Assembly: GCF_025152525.1 (NCBI RefSeq)
Contig: NZ_JALXXL010000001.1
Coordinates: 1-64,000, forward strand
Source of the DNA: Corynebacterium sp. p3-SID1056
Lineage (GTDB): Bacteria; Actinomycetota; Actinomycetes; Mycobacteriales; Mycobacteriaceae
DNA: 64,000 nt
Reading direction: 5' to 3'
Of this stretch, positions 1 to 10,507 are shown one piece after another. The notes under the pieces are model-generated. The model was not told where the DNA came from. It worked only from the letters and a program-made list of their open reading frames with translations, and searched no databases. Made by a program: the position numbers and the translations under genes. The stretch's first letter is position 1. Every line of letters starts with the position of its first letter.

Positions 1-2
1 AG

Positions 3-35
3 GCCGGCGCTGCGCACGTCGTGGTGCGCGCCGGC
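3..35. terminator. GC-rich hairpin downstream of the 5'-nucleotidase gene
   Basis: An 8-bp arm GCCGGCGC at 3-10 pairs with GCGCCGGC at 28-35, and an inner GCAC/GTGC pairing extends the stem past a 3-nt bulge. It lies just past the stop codon of the minus-strand 5'-nucleotidase gene. Any T-tract would fall outside the window, so terminator function is inferred. Confidence 0.5.
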
Positions 36-53
36 TCACCTAGAGCAACGGCG

Positions 54-2147
54 CTACTTCAGCTTCGCAACCGGGCCCAGCACTTGATCAATCGGGCCAG
101 CGAAGACGACAGCCAGCAGGCCGAGCAGCGCGAGAATACCGGCGATTGCGCCGAAAATCGTGCCCACGTCGGCGGAGCTCCCCTGCGCCTTCTGCTGATC
201 CTCACCCGGCTGTGGGGTCTCCGTCGGGGCTTCCGCCTCGCCTGCAGCAACCGTGACCGGCAAGGAAACCTCGGTACCTGCGTCGGTGGTGATCGTCAGC
301 GTCTGTTCGCCGCTCAACTCTGCCGGAATGTCCAGCGTAAGCTCCGCGCGGCCCTGCTCGCCGTACCCAGCATCCGCTTCGCCGGTCGCAGAATCGATGT
401 CTGCGGTAGCGGTGGCCTCGCCGAGCTTCACGGTCGCCTGCTTCGCCATCGGCTCGCCCTCGGAAGAGTAGTTCAGGGAGCTGAGCTTGATCGTCGCCGT
501 CGTCCCGGCCTTCAGCCCCTCAGCGGGAAGGACGACGCCGACGTCCTTCTGCCCCTCGCGCACGCCGATCCCATCGGTCTTGAGGTAGTCGACGAACGCC
601 GCCAAATCGTTGTACCCAACGTTGAGCACGTCACGCACCTCTGCGGGGTCAACGAAGCCATCGCCGCCGCCGAAGAGGAAGGAGGAACCAGCCACCCGGT
701 AGTCCTTGTCTTCCTCGAGCGTTTCACCGTTGATACTCACCGAGGTGATGCGCTCGCCGCGCGCAGCCTCCGGGTTGTAGGTGTACGACACGTTGTCAGA
801 CAGGCCCATGTCCAGGCGCGGGCGGCCGGACTTCGCGGCGTCCTCTTCGGTCTGCCACTGGTTTTCCAGCGCATGCTTAATTGCATTGCCGGAAAGGGTT
901 GCCACGGAAATGTCGTTGCCGAAGGGCTGCACGTCGAAAGCCTGCTGGTAGGTCACCTCACCTGCGGGCAAGTCGGCGCGCACGCCACCTGCGTTCATGA
1001 TGCCGAGGTCAATCTTTTCCTCCAGCGCAGCGTCCAGGGCGACAAGTGCGGACTGCGCGAGCATGTTGTTTGCGGTCGACTCGGTGCCACGGTTAGAGCC
1101 GGTCTTCTCCCCGGGGTTGGAGCCGCGCAGGTACGTCTGTTCCACCTTCGCCACGACCTGCTTGCCCAGTTCCCCGGCCTTTTCCTGCGCCTTACCCACG
1201 AGCTCTTCCACCGCGGCATCCGGGGTGATGTCGAGGGTGACCAGCGACTCGGCATCGTACTGGTCGACCTTGAGCTCTTCGATTTCGCCCGTCGCCTTGT
1301 TATAGGTAAAGCCCAGGTCAGAGACGACCTTGCCGTACTCCCACGACTGGGCATTCGGCACGTCCGCCTCAGTATTAACCACATTGACGTGGCTGTCACC
1401 GCCGAACATGAAGTCCACGTACTCAGGATCAAGCTTCGGCGCGCCGGTTTCCACCGGATCGTGGATCAACGCGATGACCACATCGGCCTCGCCTGCCTCC
1501 TTGAGCTTCTTCGCCTCCTTGTTCACTTCCTCCGAGGAGTCCGTGATGTCGAGGCCCTTCACGTGCTCCGGGCTGGACTTACTCTTGGTCAGGTTAGAGG
1601 TGGTGCCGACAAGTGCCACCTTGACGCCGTCGATCTCCACGATGCGGTACGGCTGGACCTCGCGCGTACCATCTGCCTTGTAGATGTTCGCGCCAAGCTG
1701 CACGTTCTTGGTGCCCGGTACAATGCGGCCCACCAGATCCTCATAGCCCTTGTCAAACTCGTGGTTGCCCACCGCGGAACCGCTGGTTCCGATGGCGTTG
1801 AGGAACTCCATCGTGTACTCGTCGTCAGAAATCGCCGAGACGAAGGCGGAGCCACCCTGATTGTCACCTGACGAGGTGACCAGCTGATGTTCATTCTCGC
1901 TGCGCAGGTAGTTGATGATGCCCGCGATATTCGCCGCACCCATCTCATCGCCAGCCTGCGGAGTGACCTCGCCGGTGTCGCGATCGGTAGTCAAGTTCGC
2001 TTCCAGACGCCCGTGGAAGTCGGTGATGTTGGCAATGTTGATCTGCACCTTCTCCTCATCCGCTGCCAGCGCGGGCACGGCGGTAACGACGAGGGCGGTG
2101 GAGGTGGTAGCAGCCACCAAGGCACCGAGGCGACGGTAAGAAAACAC
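54..2147 (-). CDS. Secreted, membrane-anchored 5'-nucleotidase / metallophosphatase
   Basis: Predicted to hydrolyse extracellular nucleotides at the cell surface. The 697-aa product starts with a Sec signal peptide (RR, hydrophobic run, ending near VPALAA). The calcineurin-like metallophosphatase domain follows, with the metal-ligand motifs TDFHGRLE, SGDNQGG and GNHEFDKG. The 5'-nucleotidase C-terminal domain carries NAGGVRADLPAGEVTY and FLFGGGDGF. An Ig-like beta domain, a Pro/Glu-rich linker and a C-terminal hydrophobic segment (about residues 665-690) suggest membrane anchoring. The start is GTG, chosen because GAGGAG lies about 6 nt upstream. It appears monocistronic, with rel upstream on the same strand. 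Substrate specificity (UshA, NadN or CpdB type) cannot be read from sequence alone. Confidence 0.9.
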   Translation of the reverse strand: MFSYRRLGALVAATTSTALVVTAVPALAADEEKVQINIANITDFHGRLEANLTTDRDTGEVTPQAGDEMGAANIAGIINYLRSENEHQLVTSSGDNQGGSAFVSAISDDEYTMEFLNAIGTSGSAVGNHEFDKGYEDLVGRIVPGTKNVQLGANIYKADGTREVQPYRIVEIDGVKVALVGTTSNLTKSKSSPEHVKGLDITDSSEEVNKEAKKLKEAGEADVVIALIHDPVETGAPKLDPEYVDFMFGGDSHVNVVNTEADVPNAQSWEYGKVVSDLGFTYNKATGEIEELKVDQYDAESLVTLDITPDAAVEELVGKAQEKAGELGKQVVAKVEQTYLRGSNPGEKTGSNRGTESTANNMLAQSALVALDAALEEKIDLGIMNAGGVRADLPAGEVTYQQAFDVQPFGNDISVATLSGNAIKHALENQWQTEEDAAKSGRPRLDMGLSDNVSYTYNPEAARGERITSVSINGETLEEDKDYRVAGSSFLFGGGDGFVDPAEVRDVLNVGYNDLAAFVDYLKTDGIGVREGQKDVGVVLPAEGLKAGTTATIKLSSLNYSSEGEPMAKQATVKLGEATATADIDSATGEADAGYGEQGRAELTLDIPAELSGEQTLTITTDAGTEVSLPVTVAAGEAEAPTETPQPGEDQQKAQGSSADVGTIFGAIAGILALLGLLAVVFAGPIDQVLGPVAKLK

Positions 2148-2314
2148 GGGAAACTCCTCTACTCAAGACATACGAATCTTTACGTGTTTTCTAGCCCAAA
2201 ATCACCAAGCACGCAGCGCAACGTTCACAGGGTGCGCAGACTTTCCTTGGCATTCAAGACGGTGGTTGCCAAAAGTTCATCCCCAGTTCACCGGCGGCAG
2301 GGCCCTCGCCCGCT

Positions 2315-4594
2315 TTACGACGTCACGCGGTAGATATCAAAGACGCCTTCCACGTTGCGCAACTGGTTCATCAAGGCACCGAGTTGCTTCGTGTCAGAAA
2401 CCTCGATGGTGAAACGCACGTTCGCTATCTGGTCATCGGAAGCCTGGGATGAGAGCGCCAGGATCGGCAGCTTCTGATCCGTCAACACGCCGGTCAGCTC
2501 AGCGAGCAGACCGTGCCGGTCGAGCGCTTCGGCTTGCAGGGTGGCAAGCGAGGCACCGCCGGCGCTGGTGTTGTCGGCCCACGCGACGTCGATAAGCCGC
2601 TCCGGCTCCTCGCCGAGCTTGGCCGCATTGGTGCAGTCGGCGCGGTGCACGGAGACTCCGCCGCCACGGGTAACGAAGCCGAAGATCTCATCTCCCGGCA
2701 CCGGCTGGCAGCACTTTGCGAGTTTGGCCATCACATCGGGGCTCCCCTGCACCAGCACCCCGCTCGCCGAGGAGCGAGACTCCTTGCGCACCAACTCCGA
2801 CATGGGCGCGCGGTCCGTGAGCGCATCGACCGCGTCTTCCTCGTCCCCGAACAGGTCGACCAGCATCTTGCCTACGTGCTGGGCAGAGACATGCCCCGCT
2901 CCGATCGCTGTGTAGAGCGCGTCGACGTCCGGGTAGTGCAAACGCTGCGCAACCTGGCGCATCGACTGCGCGGTAAACAGCCGGTGCATCGGCAGTCCAC
3001 CGCGCTGCACCTCTGCAGCCAGCGCATCGCGCCCCGCCTCCAGATGCTCCTCGCGGCGCTCCTTGGCAAACCATTGCCGGATCTTCGCCTTTGCACGCGG
3101 AGAAACCACGAACTCCTGCCAATCGCGCGAAGGCCCGGCGTTTTGATCCTTCGAGGTGAAAATCTCGACCCGATCGCCGGACTTCAGCTCGGACTCCAGC
3201 GCGACAAGTTTTCCGTTCACCTTGGCCCCGATGCAGCGGTGGCCCACCTCAGTGTGGACGGAGTAGGCAAAATCTACCGGCGTGGAGCCTGCCGGCAGAT
3301 TGATCACGTCGCCTTTCGGCGTAAAGGCGAAGATTTGCTGGCTCGTAAGGTCGTAGCGCAGCGAATCCAAGAACTCGTCCGGGTCGGCGGCTTCCTTCTG
3401 CCAGTCCAGAAGCTGGCGCATCCACGCCATCTCGTCGACCTCGTTTTGGTTGCCCTTGTGCGAGCCCTTGGTCTCCTTGTAGCGCCAGTGCGCCGCCACC
3501 CCGAACTCGGCGTTGTAGTGCATGTCGTGCGTGCGCACCTGCACCTCGAGCGGGCGGCCGGTGTCCGTCATCACGGTGGTGTGCAGCGACTGATACACCC
3601 CGAAACGCGGATTCGAGATGTAGTCCTTGAAACGCCCCGGCATCGCCGAGTACAACGCGTGAACCACGCCGACCGCCGCGTAGCAGTCGTGGACGTTGTC
3701 CACCAACACGCGGATGCCCACCAGATCGAAGATCTCGTTGAACTCGTGGCCGCGCACCACCATTTTCTGGTAAATCGACCAGTAGTGCTTTGGCCGCCCC
3801 ATCACCTCGGCCTCAATGCCGTTCGCTTTGAGCTCTGCGCCGATCTCTTTGGTCAGCTCTTTCAGGGCCCGGTCGCGGGAGGGGGCGCGGTCGGCGACCA
3901 GTCGTACGATCTCCTCGTACTTCTTCGGGTACAAAATGGCGAAAGCGAGATCCTCCAGCTCCCACTTCACCGATGCCATGCCCAGCCGGTGCGCCAGCGG
4001 CGCAATGACCTCAAGCGTCTCCCGTGCCTTCTTCGCCTGCTTCTCCGGCGGGAGGAAGCGCATGGTGCGCATGTTGTGCAGCCGATCCCCGACCTTGATC
4101 ACCAGCACGCGGGGATCCTTTGCCATCGCCACAATCATCTTGCGGATGGTTTCCGCCTCTGCGGCGTGCCCCATTTCGACCTTGTCCAGCTTGGTCACCC
4201 CGTCAACCAACCTGGCAACTTCCGGGCCGAAATCGTGCGTCAGCTGCTCCAGGGAATAGTCGGTGTCTTCTACGGTGTCGTGCAACAACGCCGCGACCAC
4301 CGTGGTGGTGTCCATACCAATTTCCGCACAGATCGTGGCCACGGCCAGCGGGTGCGTAATGTAGGGATCCCCCGACTTACGCATGACCCCCTCGTGCAGA
4401 CCTTCCGCCTTCTCATAGGCGCGGTTGAGCAGCTCTACGCTCGCCTTCGGATGGTACTGCCGGTGAATCGACAGCAGCGGATCCAGCACCGGGTTGATCT
4501 TTGGCTTGCCGCCACCTGTCAGTGAACGTGCAAGGCGTGCTGACACGCTGCGCACGGTCTGCCCCGATCGTTTGGGTGATTTCTCGTGCGTCAA
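2315..4594 (-). CDS. rel: Bifunctional (p)ppGpp synthetase/hydrolase
   Basis: Makes and degrades the stringent-response alarmone (p)ppGpp. The 759-aa product has the full long-RSH architecture. The N-terminal HD hydrolase shows HDTVEDTD and GDRLHNMRT. The synthetase domain contains RFKDY, the RXKD form typical of bifunctional enzymes, and [11 protein letters not shown], a Cys/His-bearing conserved region ([11 protein letters not shown]) and a C-terminal ACT domain follow. The start is a TTG codon with GGAGGA 5 nt upstream; the ATG of that Shine-Dalgarno region is out of frame. apt lies upstream on the same strand, 45 bp away, as in mycobacteria and other corynebacteria, so co-transcription is likely. 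Confidence 0.97.
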   Translation of the reverse strand: MTHEKSPKRSGQTVRSVSARLARSLTGGGKPKINPVLDPLLSIHRQYHPKASVELLNRAYEKAEGLHEGVMRKSGDPYITHPLAVATICAEIGMDTTTVVAALLHDTVEDTDYSLEQLTHDFGPEVARLVDGVTKLDKVEMGHAAEAETIRKMIVAMAKDPRVLVIKVGDRLHNMRTMRFLPPEKQAKKARETLEVIAPLAHRLGMASVKWELEDLAFAILYPKKYEEIVRLVADRAPSRDRALKELTKEIGAELKANGIEAEVMGRPKHYWSIYQKMVVRGHEFNEIFDLVGIRVLVDNVHDCYAAVGVVHALYSAMPGRFKDYISNPRFGVYQSLHTTVMTDTGRPLEVQVRTHDMHYNAEFGVAAHWRYKETKGSHKGNQNEVDEMAWMRQLLDWQKEAADPDEFLDSLRYDLTSQQIFAFTPKGDVINLPAGSTPVDFAYSVHTEVGHRCIGAKVNGKLVALESELKSGDRVEIFTSKDQNAGPSRDWQEFVVSPRAKAKIRQWFAKERREEHLEAGRDALAAEVQRGGLPMHRLFTAQSMRQVAQRLHYPDVDALYTAIGAGHVSAQHVGKMLVDLFGDEEDAVDALTDRAPMSELVRKESRSSASGVLVQGSPDVMAKLAKCCQPVPGDEIFGFVTRGGGVSVHRADCTNAAKLGEEPERLIDVAWADNTSAGGASLATLQAEALDRHGLLAELTGVLTDQKLPILALSSQASDDQIANVRFTIEVSDTKQLGALMNQLRNVEGVFDIYRVTS

Positions 4595-4639
4595 CGCGAT
4601 CCTCCATCAGAGAGCGGATGGGAACTTATTGCAACGATA

Positions 4640-5206
4640 CTAGCTGTTGACCCGGTGACCGTCATCCAGCACGACGAGTGGCGCACCGCTGAGCTTCTCG
4701 CGGCCGCCCAGGCCGTCCACCTCAAGCACGACCACGTATCCCACGACCTCGCCGCCAGCGTGCTCGATCAGATTCGTGGCAGCGACGAGCGTGCCGCCAG
4801 TAGCCAACACGTCGTCGACAAGCACGACCTTCTTGCCCGCTAGGTCGACACCGTCTGCGGGAATCTGCAACGCTGCGGTGCTGTACTCGGTCTCGTATTC
4901 CTGCGTAATCACCGGCGGTGGCAGCTTGCCTTGCTTGCGAATTGCCAAGATGCCGAGTCCCATGTCGAACGCGACGGCGGAACCGAGCAGGAAACCACGC
5001 GCGTCGAGGCCGCCGATCAGGTCAGCTCCGAGATCCTGGCTCGCCTCAGCCATCTCGCGGATGACCACGTGAAGCGCGTCCGGGTCGGCGAGCACCGGCG
5101 TGAGATCCTCAAAAAGGACGCCTTCGGAGGGGAAATCCGGCACGCGACGGACCTTGTGTGCCAACGCTTCCTGCGCGGAAGAATACGGGGATTGATGTGT
5201 AGCCAT
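4640..5206 (-). CDS. apt: Adenine phosphoribosyltransferase
   Basis: Salvages adenine to AMP using PRPP in the cytoplasm. The PRPP-binding loop [13 protein letters not shown] is intact, as is the N-terminal [17 protein letters not shown] segment characteristic of Apt. The reading frame is open further upstream, but the start was set at the ATG opening [10 protein letters not shown], because GAGAAGG lies about 7 nt before it and the upstream extension is Arg-rich junk overlapping the neighbouring gene's control region. That gives 188 aa, close to the family norm. It lies between the lipoprotein gene (50 bp upstream) and rel, the conserved actinobacterial order. Confidence 0.95.
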   Translation of the reverse strand: MATHQSPYSSAQEALAHKVRRVPDFPSEGVLFEDLTPVLADPDALHVVIREMAEASQDLGADLIGGLDARGFLLGSAVAFDMGLGILAIRKQGKLPPPVITQEYETEYSTAALQIPADGVDLAGKKVVLVDDVLATGGTLVAATNLIEHAGGEVVGYVVVLEVDGLGGREKLSGAPLVVLDDGHRVNS

Positions 5207-5255
5207 GTAAACGAAACCTTCTCGTAAGTTCAACGTTCCTGCGTTCGGTGAGCGA

Positions 5256-6905
5256 TCACTTCGTCTCGCCCGCCTCCGGCGCGGTCGAGGCATCCGGAAT
5301 TGCATCCTTAGACAACATACGCCAGCGGTCCATGTTCCAGCTGATACCGTTCATCCCAGCATATGGCACAACATTGGCCACGCCGCGGTGCACGGCGTAC
5401 GTGCGCGGCTGCGTTGCCAGAGGAAGAGACGGCAGCTGCTCCCAAAGCGCCTTTTCCTGCGCGCGTAGGCTGCCCACGTCCGCTCCCCTGTTTGCCGCGG
5501 CTGGGTATTCCTTCATCGGGTCTATGGGGCGCAGCAGCACGTCGACGCTGCCCTCGGTGACCGAAGGAACGCCTTGCTCGTCAAGCACTTCGCGCGGCAG
5601 ATCTTCAAGGGTCTTGCCGGATTCCGTCGCGTCGACGATGGTGATGCCGGCAGGTTCGCAGGACCTTCGCATCGACTCCACCATCGCAGCATGCCGTGCG
5701 TTTGGATAAGGGTAGGCCACGCGCACCTCCGTCCCGGCGAGCGCCGAGGCCGCTGCGATGTCGACGTCCAGGTACGGGGACGCCACGTCAACGACGCGGC
5801 CGTACAGCGGATCGTCTTGCTGCAGCACGTGCACCGGCGCGACTGGGACTTCTACCCCCGCGTGTTCGCTGGAAACCTGCGCCACGGCACGCGGATCCAC
5901 GCATCGCGACAAGGCACGGCGCTGCTCGGGTAAAGCCCATAGTCCCGCGTCGGGGAAGGTAAGCGACTCAGTCAGCTCGCCCGCGACCGTGGTGACATCA
6001 ATCCGGTTATTCTCTGCATTGACGTCAAACCATTCGGGGTGCGGATCATCCAACTCCGCGACCTTGAGTGCATCGTGGCGGTAAAGCTCCCCGCTGTCAG
6101 TCGAGCCCGGCCACACCACCAGATGGTCTACCTGCGGCTGATCGCCGTAGTAGTGCTCGTTGGCGACGAGGTTGACCTCCCCGTCCTCGCCGAAGCTTTC
6201 GATAACGTAGGGGCCGAAGGACACCTGCAGCTCCGGGTCGAACTCGGCGAAGTCGAAGCCCTCGCGCCAGATCTTCGCGATCGGTGCCATCCGGGTGGGA
6301 TCCAAGGAATGCAGCGCGTCTACGAGCTCCTCCTCGCTCATGCCAGCCTTCTTCGCCACGGCGTGCGCGGGAAGGACCGTGCCGGCGTCGAAAAGCCCGC
6401 GCCACCGGTCGCCGCGGCCTTCTTTGAACACCACGGTGAACGTCTTTGCGCCGGGGTTGCACTGCATCGACTCGGTGTCGTCGAAAAGCGGCAGGTGGGC
6501 GCCAAATAGTTCAGGTAGCTGGCCCGCGCTGAAGGTGAGCAGGTAATCCGCGCAGGTGACCGGGGTGCCATCGGAGAAGACGGCCTCGTCGGACAGCGTG
6601 TAGGTGACCCGCCGCTGCGCCCCCGGCAGCGCCTGCGCCTTCACCAGGTCAACGTTGGGGATCATCTCGCCGCCCGGGCCCGGTACAAACACGCCCGGGT
6701 ACAGGCGCCCCGACAGGCGCTGGGCCTGGGATGACGCTCCCTCGAGCGTAGCGGCATTCGTGGTCAACAGCGGTCCGGTGACCTGGTATCCGAAGTGCTC
6801 CTCGTCAAGCTTGCCGTCCTCATCGCCCAAGGAGCTACACCCGGCCAAGGTGAGCGCGCCCGTTGCCAGCACTGCCGCGAATGCGCGTCGATTCCGCACA
6901 GCCAT
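5256..6905 (-). CDS. ABC-transporter substrate-binding lipoprotein (SBP_bac_5 / peptide type)
   Basis: Extracytoplasmic solute receptor of the oligopeptide/nickel-binding family. The 549-aa product begins with a lipoprotein signal ending in the lipobox LTLAGC, so it should be lipidated and held on the membrane. The mature part has family-typical features ([17 protein letters not shown] near the N-terminus, then FGPYVIESF). An upstream in-frame methionine exists, but ATG at 6905 has a good GGAGAAGAG ribosome site. No ABC permease or ATPase gene is adjacent. It sits between secF and apt exactly as the orthologous lipoprotein does in M. tuberculosis, so it may work with a permease encoded elsewhere. 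The ligand is unknown. Confidence 0.88.
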   Translation of the reverse strand: MAVRNRRAFAAVLATGALTLAGCSSLGDEDGKLDEEHFGYQVTGPLLTTNAATLEGASSQAQRLSGRLYPGVFVPGPGGEMIPNVDLVKAQALPGAQRRVTYTLSDEAVFSDGTPVTCADYLLTFSAGQLPELFGAHLPLFDDTESMQCNPGAKTFTVVFKEGRGDRWRGLFDAGTVLPAHAVAKKAGMSEEELVDALHSLDPTRMAPIAKIWREGFDFAEFDPELQVSFGPYVIESFGEDGEVNLVANEHYYGDQPQVDHLVVWPGSTDSGELYRHDALKVAELDDPHPEWFDVNAENNRIDVTTVAGELTESLTFPDAGLWALPEQRRALSRCVDPRAVAQVSSEHAGVEVPVAPVHVLQQDDPLYGRVVDVASPYLDVDIAAASALAGTEVRVAYPYPNARHAAMVESMRRSCEPAGITIVDATESGKTLEDLPREVLDEQGVPSVTEGSVDVLLRPIDPMKEYPAAANRGADVGSLRAQEKALWEQLPSLPLATQPRTYAVHRGVANVVPYAGMNGISWNMDRWRMLSKDAIPDASTAPEAGETK

Positions 6906-6944
6906 CTGCTCTTCTCCGTCTCTCGCAGAAACCGAACCCCGCAA

Positions 6945-8117
6945 TTAGCGCCCCGGCCTCCACGTCGCAGCGCTGGAAGACTCCCCACGCGGCTGTTCCG
7001 GTGCCGCGCTCTGGGCGGGTGCCCGTCCAGTCTGCTGGCTGACAGAAGCCACGGTGCGCTTGCCCTCGACTGCCTCCGAGTCCTCTTCCGGCGCGGTGTT
7101 CTCGCCGCTGCGGAAGGCGGCAACCGCGTCGTTGTGACGGCGGATCGACGGCTTGCGCTCCACGAAGGTCACGAGCAGAGAGGTAGCGAGGAAGAGCGAG
7201 GAAACCACGCCCTCGATCACACCAATGAGCTGAATGACCGCCAGGTCACGCAGCGTACCGACGCCGAGCATCCACACCGCGACCACCATCAACGCGATGA
7301 TCGGCAGGGCAGAAATCACCGAGGTAGAAATCGAGCGCATCACCGTTTGGTTCACGGCCAGGTTGGCCTGCTCCGCGTACGTGGAGCGGCGCGAGTCCAG
7401 AATCCCGGCCGTGTTCTCCTTCACCTTGTCAAACACGATTACTGTGTCGTAGAGGGAGAAGGTCAGCACGGTCAGCAGGCCGATAATCATTGCCGGCGTG
7501 ATCTCCAGCCCGAACAGGGCGTAGAAGCCCATGATCAGAATCGCGTCGACCACTAGCGCCAGCAGTGCAGCGGCGGCCATTTGACGCTGCAGACGCAGTG
7601 CCACGTACACCGCAGCCGCAAGAATGAAGACGAGCATTGCCAGCAGCATGCGCTGCGTAATGGTGTCGCCCCAAGACTCGGAAACCGTCGAGTCGCCGAT
7701 GGCATCCGCAGAGACTTCACCGTCAGCGTCCTTCGGGTGGTGCTGCTCGAAGATGGCCTGTCGCGCCTGGTCGATCTGTTCCTGCGAGAGGTGTTCAGAG
7801 TTGATTTCCAGCGTGCGCGCGTCACCCGCGCCCACGATCTGCGTCAGCTCAGGGGTCACGCCGGTAGCGTCGACGAAGGTCTCTTCGACCTCTTCGGCAA
7901 CGAGCTCGCCGGCAGGCATCGACATTTTCGTGCCGCCCTCGAAGTCGATACCGAGGTTGAAGCCGCGGCCCAGCATCGCGACCACAGCAATCGCGATCAG
8001 GCCTGCGGTGATGGAGTACCAAAGCTTGCGGCGGCCGACGAAATCGATCACGCCGTAGCCAGTGTGGAGCCGCTCCGAGCGGTGCTCAGAAGTGCCTGTG
8101 AGCGTAGTGTCCGTCAT
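6945..8117 (-). CDS. secF: Protein translocase subunit SecF
   Basis: Integral membrane partner of SecD that uses the proton motive force to help complete Sec-dependent export. The 390-aa product has the RND-like layout: TM1, a periplasmic loop starting with the SecF signature GIDFEGGT, then five TM helices with SLYDTVIVFDKVKEN. The C-terminal tail (about 90 aa, rich in Glu, Ser and Pro) is longer than in E. coli and is typical of actinobacteria. The gene starts 3 bp after the secD stop, so translation is probably coupled. Confidence 0.97.
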   Translation of the reverse strand: MTDTTLTGTSEHRSERLHTGYGVIDFVGRRKLWYSITAGLIAIAVVAMLGRGFNLGIDFEGGTKMSMPAGELVAEEVEETFVDATGVTPELTQIVGAGDARTLEINSEHLSQEQIDQARQAIFEQHHPKDADGEVSADAIGDSTVSESWGDTITQRMLLAMLVFILAAAVYVALRLQRQMAAAALLALVVDAILIMGFYALFGLEITPAMIIGLLTVLTFSLYDTVIVFDKVKENTAGILDSRRSTYAEQANLAVNQTVMRSISTSVISALPIIALMVVAVWMLGVGTLRDLAVIQLIGVIEGVVSSLFLATSLLVTFVERKPSIRRHNDAVAAFRSGENTAPEEDSEAVEGKRTVASVSQQTGRAPAQSAAPEQPRGESSSAATWRPGR

Positions 8118-8120
8118 GAT

Positions 8121-9959
8121 TTACTTCTCCTCAGCTTCGACAGTGCTTGCGGGCAATTGCTTCTCGACGTCTGCGGCCTCGGCCCGCACCGTCGCCCCGG
8201 TTGCGAAGGCCTTGGTCATCCCGTTCACGCCGGGCTTGGCCCAGAACTTGCTCCGCGAGGCCAGCACCATCAGCGGTGCCGTGACCAGGAAAGTGACAAG
8301 CAAGTCGAAGATCGTGGTCAGCCCCATCGTAAACGCGAAGCCCTTCACGTCGCCCACCGCAAGGAAGTAGATAATCACCGCGCCGATGAGCGTGACCATG
8401 TTGCCGGTCACGACCGTCTCCTTCGCGCGGTCCCAGCCGGAAGCCGTAGCAGAACGGAAGGTTTTGCCCTTCCGCACCTCGTCCTTGATGCGCTCGTAGA
8501 TCACCACGAAGGAGTCGGCCGTGGTACCGATACCGATGATCAGACCAGCCACGCCCGACAGGTCGAGCGAGTAGCCGATCCAGCGACCCAGCAGCACAAG
8601 CGCGCCGTAGACCAAGATCCCCGCTACGGCCAGCGTGGTGAGCGAGATCAGGCCGTAGAGGCGGTAGTAGGCAAAGACGAACAGGGCGACCAGCGCAAGT
8701 CCCACCAGGCCGGCGTACAGGCCGGCCTGCAGTGAGGCCAGGCCCAGTGACGGCGGCACGGTCAATGCCGTACCACCAGGCTCGCCGTTTTCGCCGGCGA
8801 AGGACAGCGGCAGCGCGCCGTACCGCAGGTTGTTCGCCAAGCCCTCGGCCTCTTCCTGGGTGAAGTCGCCGGTGATGGCCGTGGCCGAACCCACCGGGGT
8901 TGCGCCTTGGATCACAGGGGCAGAAATGACCTGGGAGTCAAGCGTGATGGCGATCTGCTTGCCAATCATTTCGCTGGTCAGCGCAGCCCACGTAGAGGAC
9001 CCGTTCACGTCGCCGTTCTGGTTGAAGGCGAAACTGATCTCCATCTGCGAGGACTGCGGGTTGTAACCGCCGGAAATCGGACGCGCCGTGTCGATCTGCT
9101 CACCGGTCAGGCGCGGGCCCGACTCATCAGTCACGCCTTGCAGCAGCGGCACTGCATCGAGCAGCAGCGGCTGACCCGAGTTTGCATCGCACGCCACCAG
9201 CGGGCGGTCCTCTTGATCCGTACCAGCCAGGGGATCGACGTCCTGGCTCCCACAGACTCCCGAAAGCATGATCATCGACGCGAACTGCTGCGTCGGATCC
9301 TCCGACTGGCGAGATTCGCGCAGTACCTCAGTCGCCGCTTGCCGACGCTCTGCTGCCTCCACCGGGCCTTCCGGCTCCGGCAGCGGCTCGGCGTCGACCT
9401 TCGGTCCCTTGGGGTTCGGCTTCGGCTCCTCGCCCTCTTGCCCGGGCTGGTTTGCCTGCGTGGCCTGGTCGAGCACGCCCTGCGCCTCATCCTTGGTCAT
9501 CACACCGTACTTAACCCAGTCGTTGGCCGTGCCCAGAAGCGTTGTGGTCAGCGCGGCAGCATCCGGCTGCGGCGGGTCCATCACCGGGCGGAACAGCAGC
9601 TGCGAGGTCTGCCCGATATTGCGAACCTCGGAGGTGTCGTCGCCGGCGGCGGTAATCACGATCGTGTTGCCGTCCACCACGACGGTCGCGCCCGAGACAC
9701 CCATACCGTTGACGCGGTTTTCCAGGATACGACGGGCGTCGTCCAGCTGCTCGCGAGTCGGCTCCTCACCCTGCGGCACCAGCGTCACACGGGTGCCGCC
9801 CTGCAGATCGATGCCGAGCTTCGGTGTCGCTGACTTATCGCCGGTGAAAAAGACTAATGCGTATACGCCAATGACGATGAGGAGGAACAACGCCAGCGCC
9901 TTGCCTGGCCACGTTCGCTTCGACCTCAGATCGCCGGAACGCCGAGTGTGTGACGACAC
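8121..9959 (-). CDS. secD: Protein translocase subunit SecD
   Basis: Membrane component of the SecDF export accessory complex. The 612-aa product has an N-terminal TM helix, then GIDLQGGTRVTLVPQG and the P1 head domain. An actinobacterial Pro/Glu-rich insertion (around KPNPKGPKVDAEPLPEPEG) interrupts the large extracytoplasmic loop. Five C-terminal TM helices include LSGVAGLIIGIGTTADSFV. The start is GTG at 9959, preceded by AAGGAG 10 nt upstream. yajC lies 191 bp upstream on the same strand, and that gap probably carries a separate secDF promoter. Confidence 0.97.
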   Translation of the reverse strand: MSSHTRRSGDLRSKRTWPGKALALFLLIVIGVYALVFFTGDKSATPKLGIDLQGGTRVTLVPQGEEPTREQLDDARRILENRVNGMGVSGATVVVDGNTIVITAAGDDTSEVRNIGQTSQLLFRPVMDPPQPDAAALTTTLLGTANDWVKYGVMTKDEAQGVLDQATQANQPGQEGEEPKPNPKGPKVDAEPLPEPEGPVEAAERRQAATEVLRESRQSEDPTQQFASMIMLSGVCGSQDVDPLAGTDQEDRPLVACDANSGQPLLLDAVPLLQGVTDESGPRLTGEQIDTARPISGGYNPQSSQMEISFAFNQNGDVNGSSTWAALTSEMIGKQIAITLDSQVISAPVIQGATPVGSATAITGDFTQEEAEGLANNLRYGALPLSFAGENGEPGGTALTVPPSLGLASLQAGLYAGLVGLALVALFVFAYYRLYGLISLTTLAVAGILVYGALVLLGRWIGYSLDLSGVAGLIIGIGTTADSFVVIYERIKDEVRKGKTFRSATASGWDRAKETVVTGNMVTLIGAVIIYFLAVGDVKGFAFTMGLTTIFDLLVTFLVTAPLMVLASRSKFWAKPGVNGMTKAFATGATVRAEAADVEKQLPASTVEAEEK

Positions 9960-10150
9960 TTAAGCTGACTCCTTATGCATCCGAAAAATGGTTCTCTGCC
10001 CCGCACGCCTGGTACCCACCTGCGGGGTCTAATTGCGCGACAACCGACGCCAAAGGGGGCACGGCGCGTGCACAACGCATCCATGTTACGGCATGGTGCG
10101 CGCATTTTCGTTCTTGCCCACCGTAACGCCTGAAAAATCAGGAAGACCGA
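9960..10150 (-). other. Intergenic region between yajC and secD
   Basis: These 191 bp between two co-directional Sec genes hold no credible reading frame. A promoter for secDF is expected here, but I could not identify convincing -35/-10 boxes or an obvious terminator hairpin. Confidence 0.4.
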
Positions 10151-10474
10151 TTAGCGCTCGGGCTCGCCTTCAGCCGAGGTCGGTTCCGCAGCGGTTGCCT
10201 GGGTGGAAGGTGCGTCAAGGCGCTTCATCACACCGGCAGTCTCCATGGTGACCACAACGCCGGGAGCAAGCTCAACGCGGAGGTTCTCGCCGTTGTGCTC
10301 CACCACTGTGGCGTGGAAGCCGGCAACGTTGACCACCTTGTCGCCAGGGACAATCGAGGCTTGCATCTCTTGCACCTGGCGCTGACGCTTCTTCTGTCCA
10401 CGCATCATCAGCATGGAAGGCAGCAAGAAAATGAGCAGGACAACAATGATCATCAGGAAATCCATGGGCACCAT
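10151..10474 (-). CDS. yajC: Preprotein translocase subunit YajC
   Basis: Small single-pass membrane subunit associated with the SecDF complex. The 107-aa product has an N-terminal TM helix (about residues 5-22), then the cytoplasmic basic segment RGQKKRQRQVQEMQ and the YajC core IVPGDKVVNVAGFHATVVEH. The C-terminus is a short acidic tail. Two in-frame ATGs (10474 and 10465) are possible and neither has a strong ribosome site; starting at MDFLMIIVV would look equally natural. It begins 33 bp downstream of the ruvB stop, so it may be read from the ruv operon, as in related actinobacteria. Confidence 0.93.
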   Translation of the reverse strand: MVPMDFLMIIVVLLIFLLPSMLMMRGQKKRQRQVQEMQASIVPGDKVVNVAGFHATVVEHNGENLRVELAPGVVVTMETAGVMKRLDAPSTQATAAEPTSAEGEPER

Positions 10475-10507
10475 TGTTGCACAGCGCTCGAAGCGTGCCC
10501 CGATTCC

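Noticed and set aside
21-4525. Very long plus-strand open frames opposite the 5'-nucleotidase (21-1871) and rel (2513-4525) genes
   Set aside because: They are mirror frames of strongly conserved minus-strand genes in high-GC DNA, have Arg/His/Leu-rich nonsense composition, and lack ribosome sites and recognisable domains.
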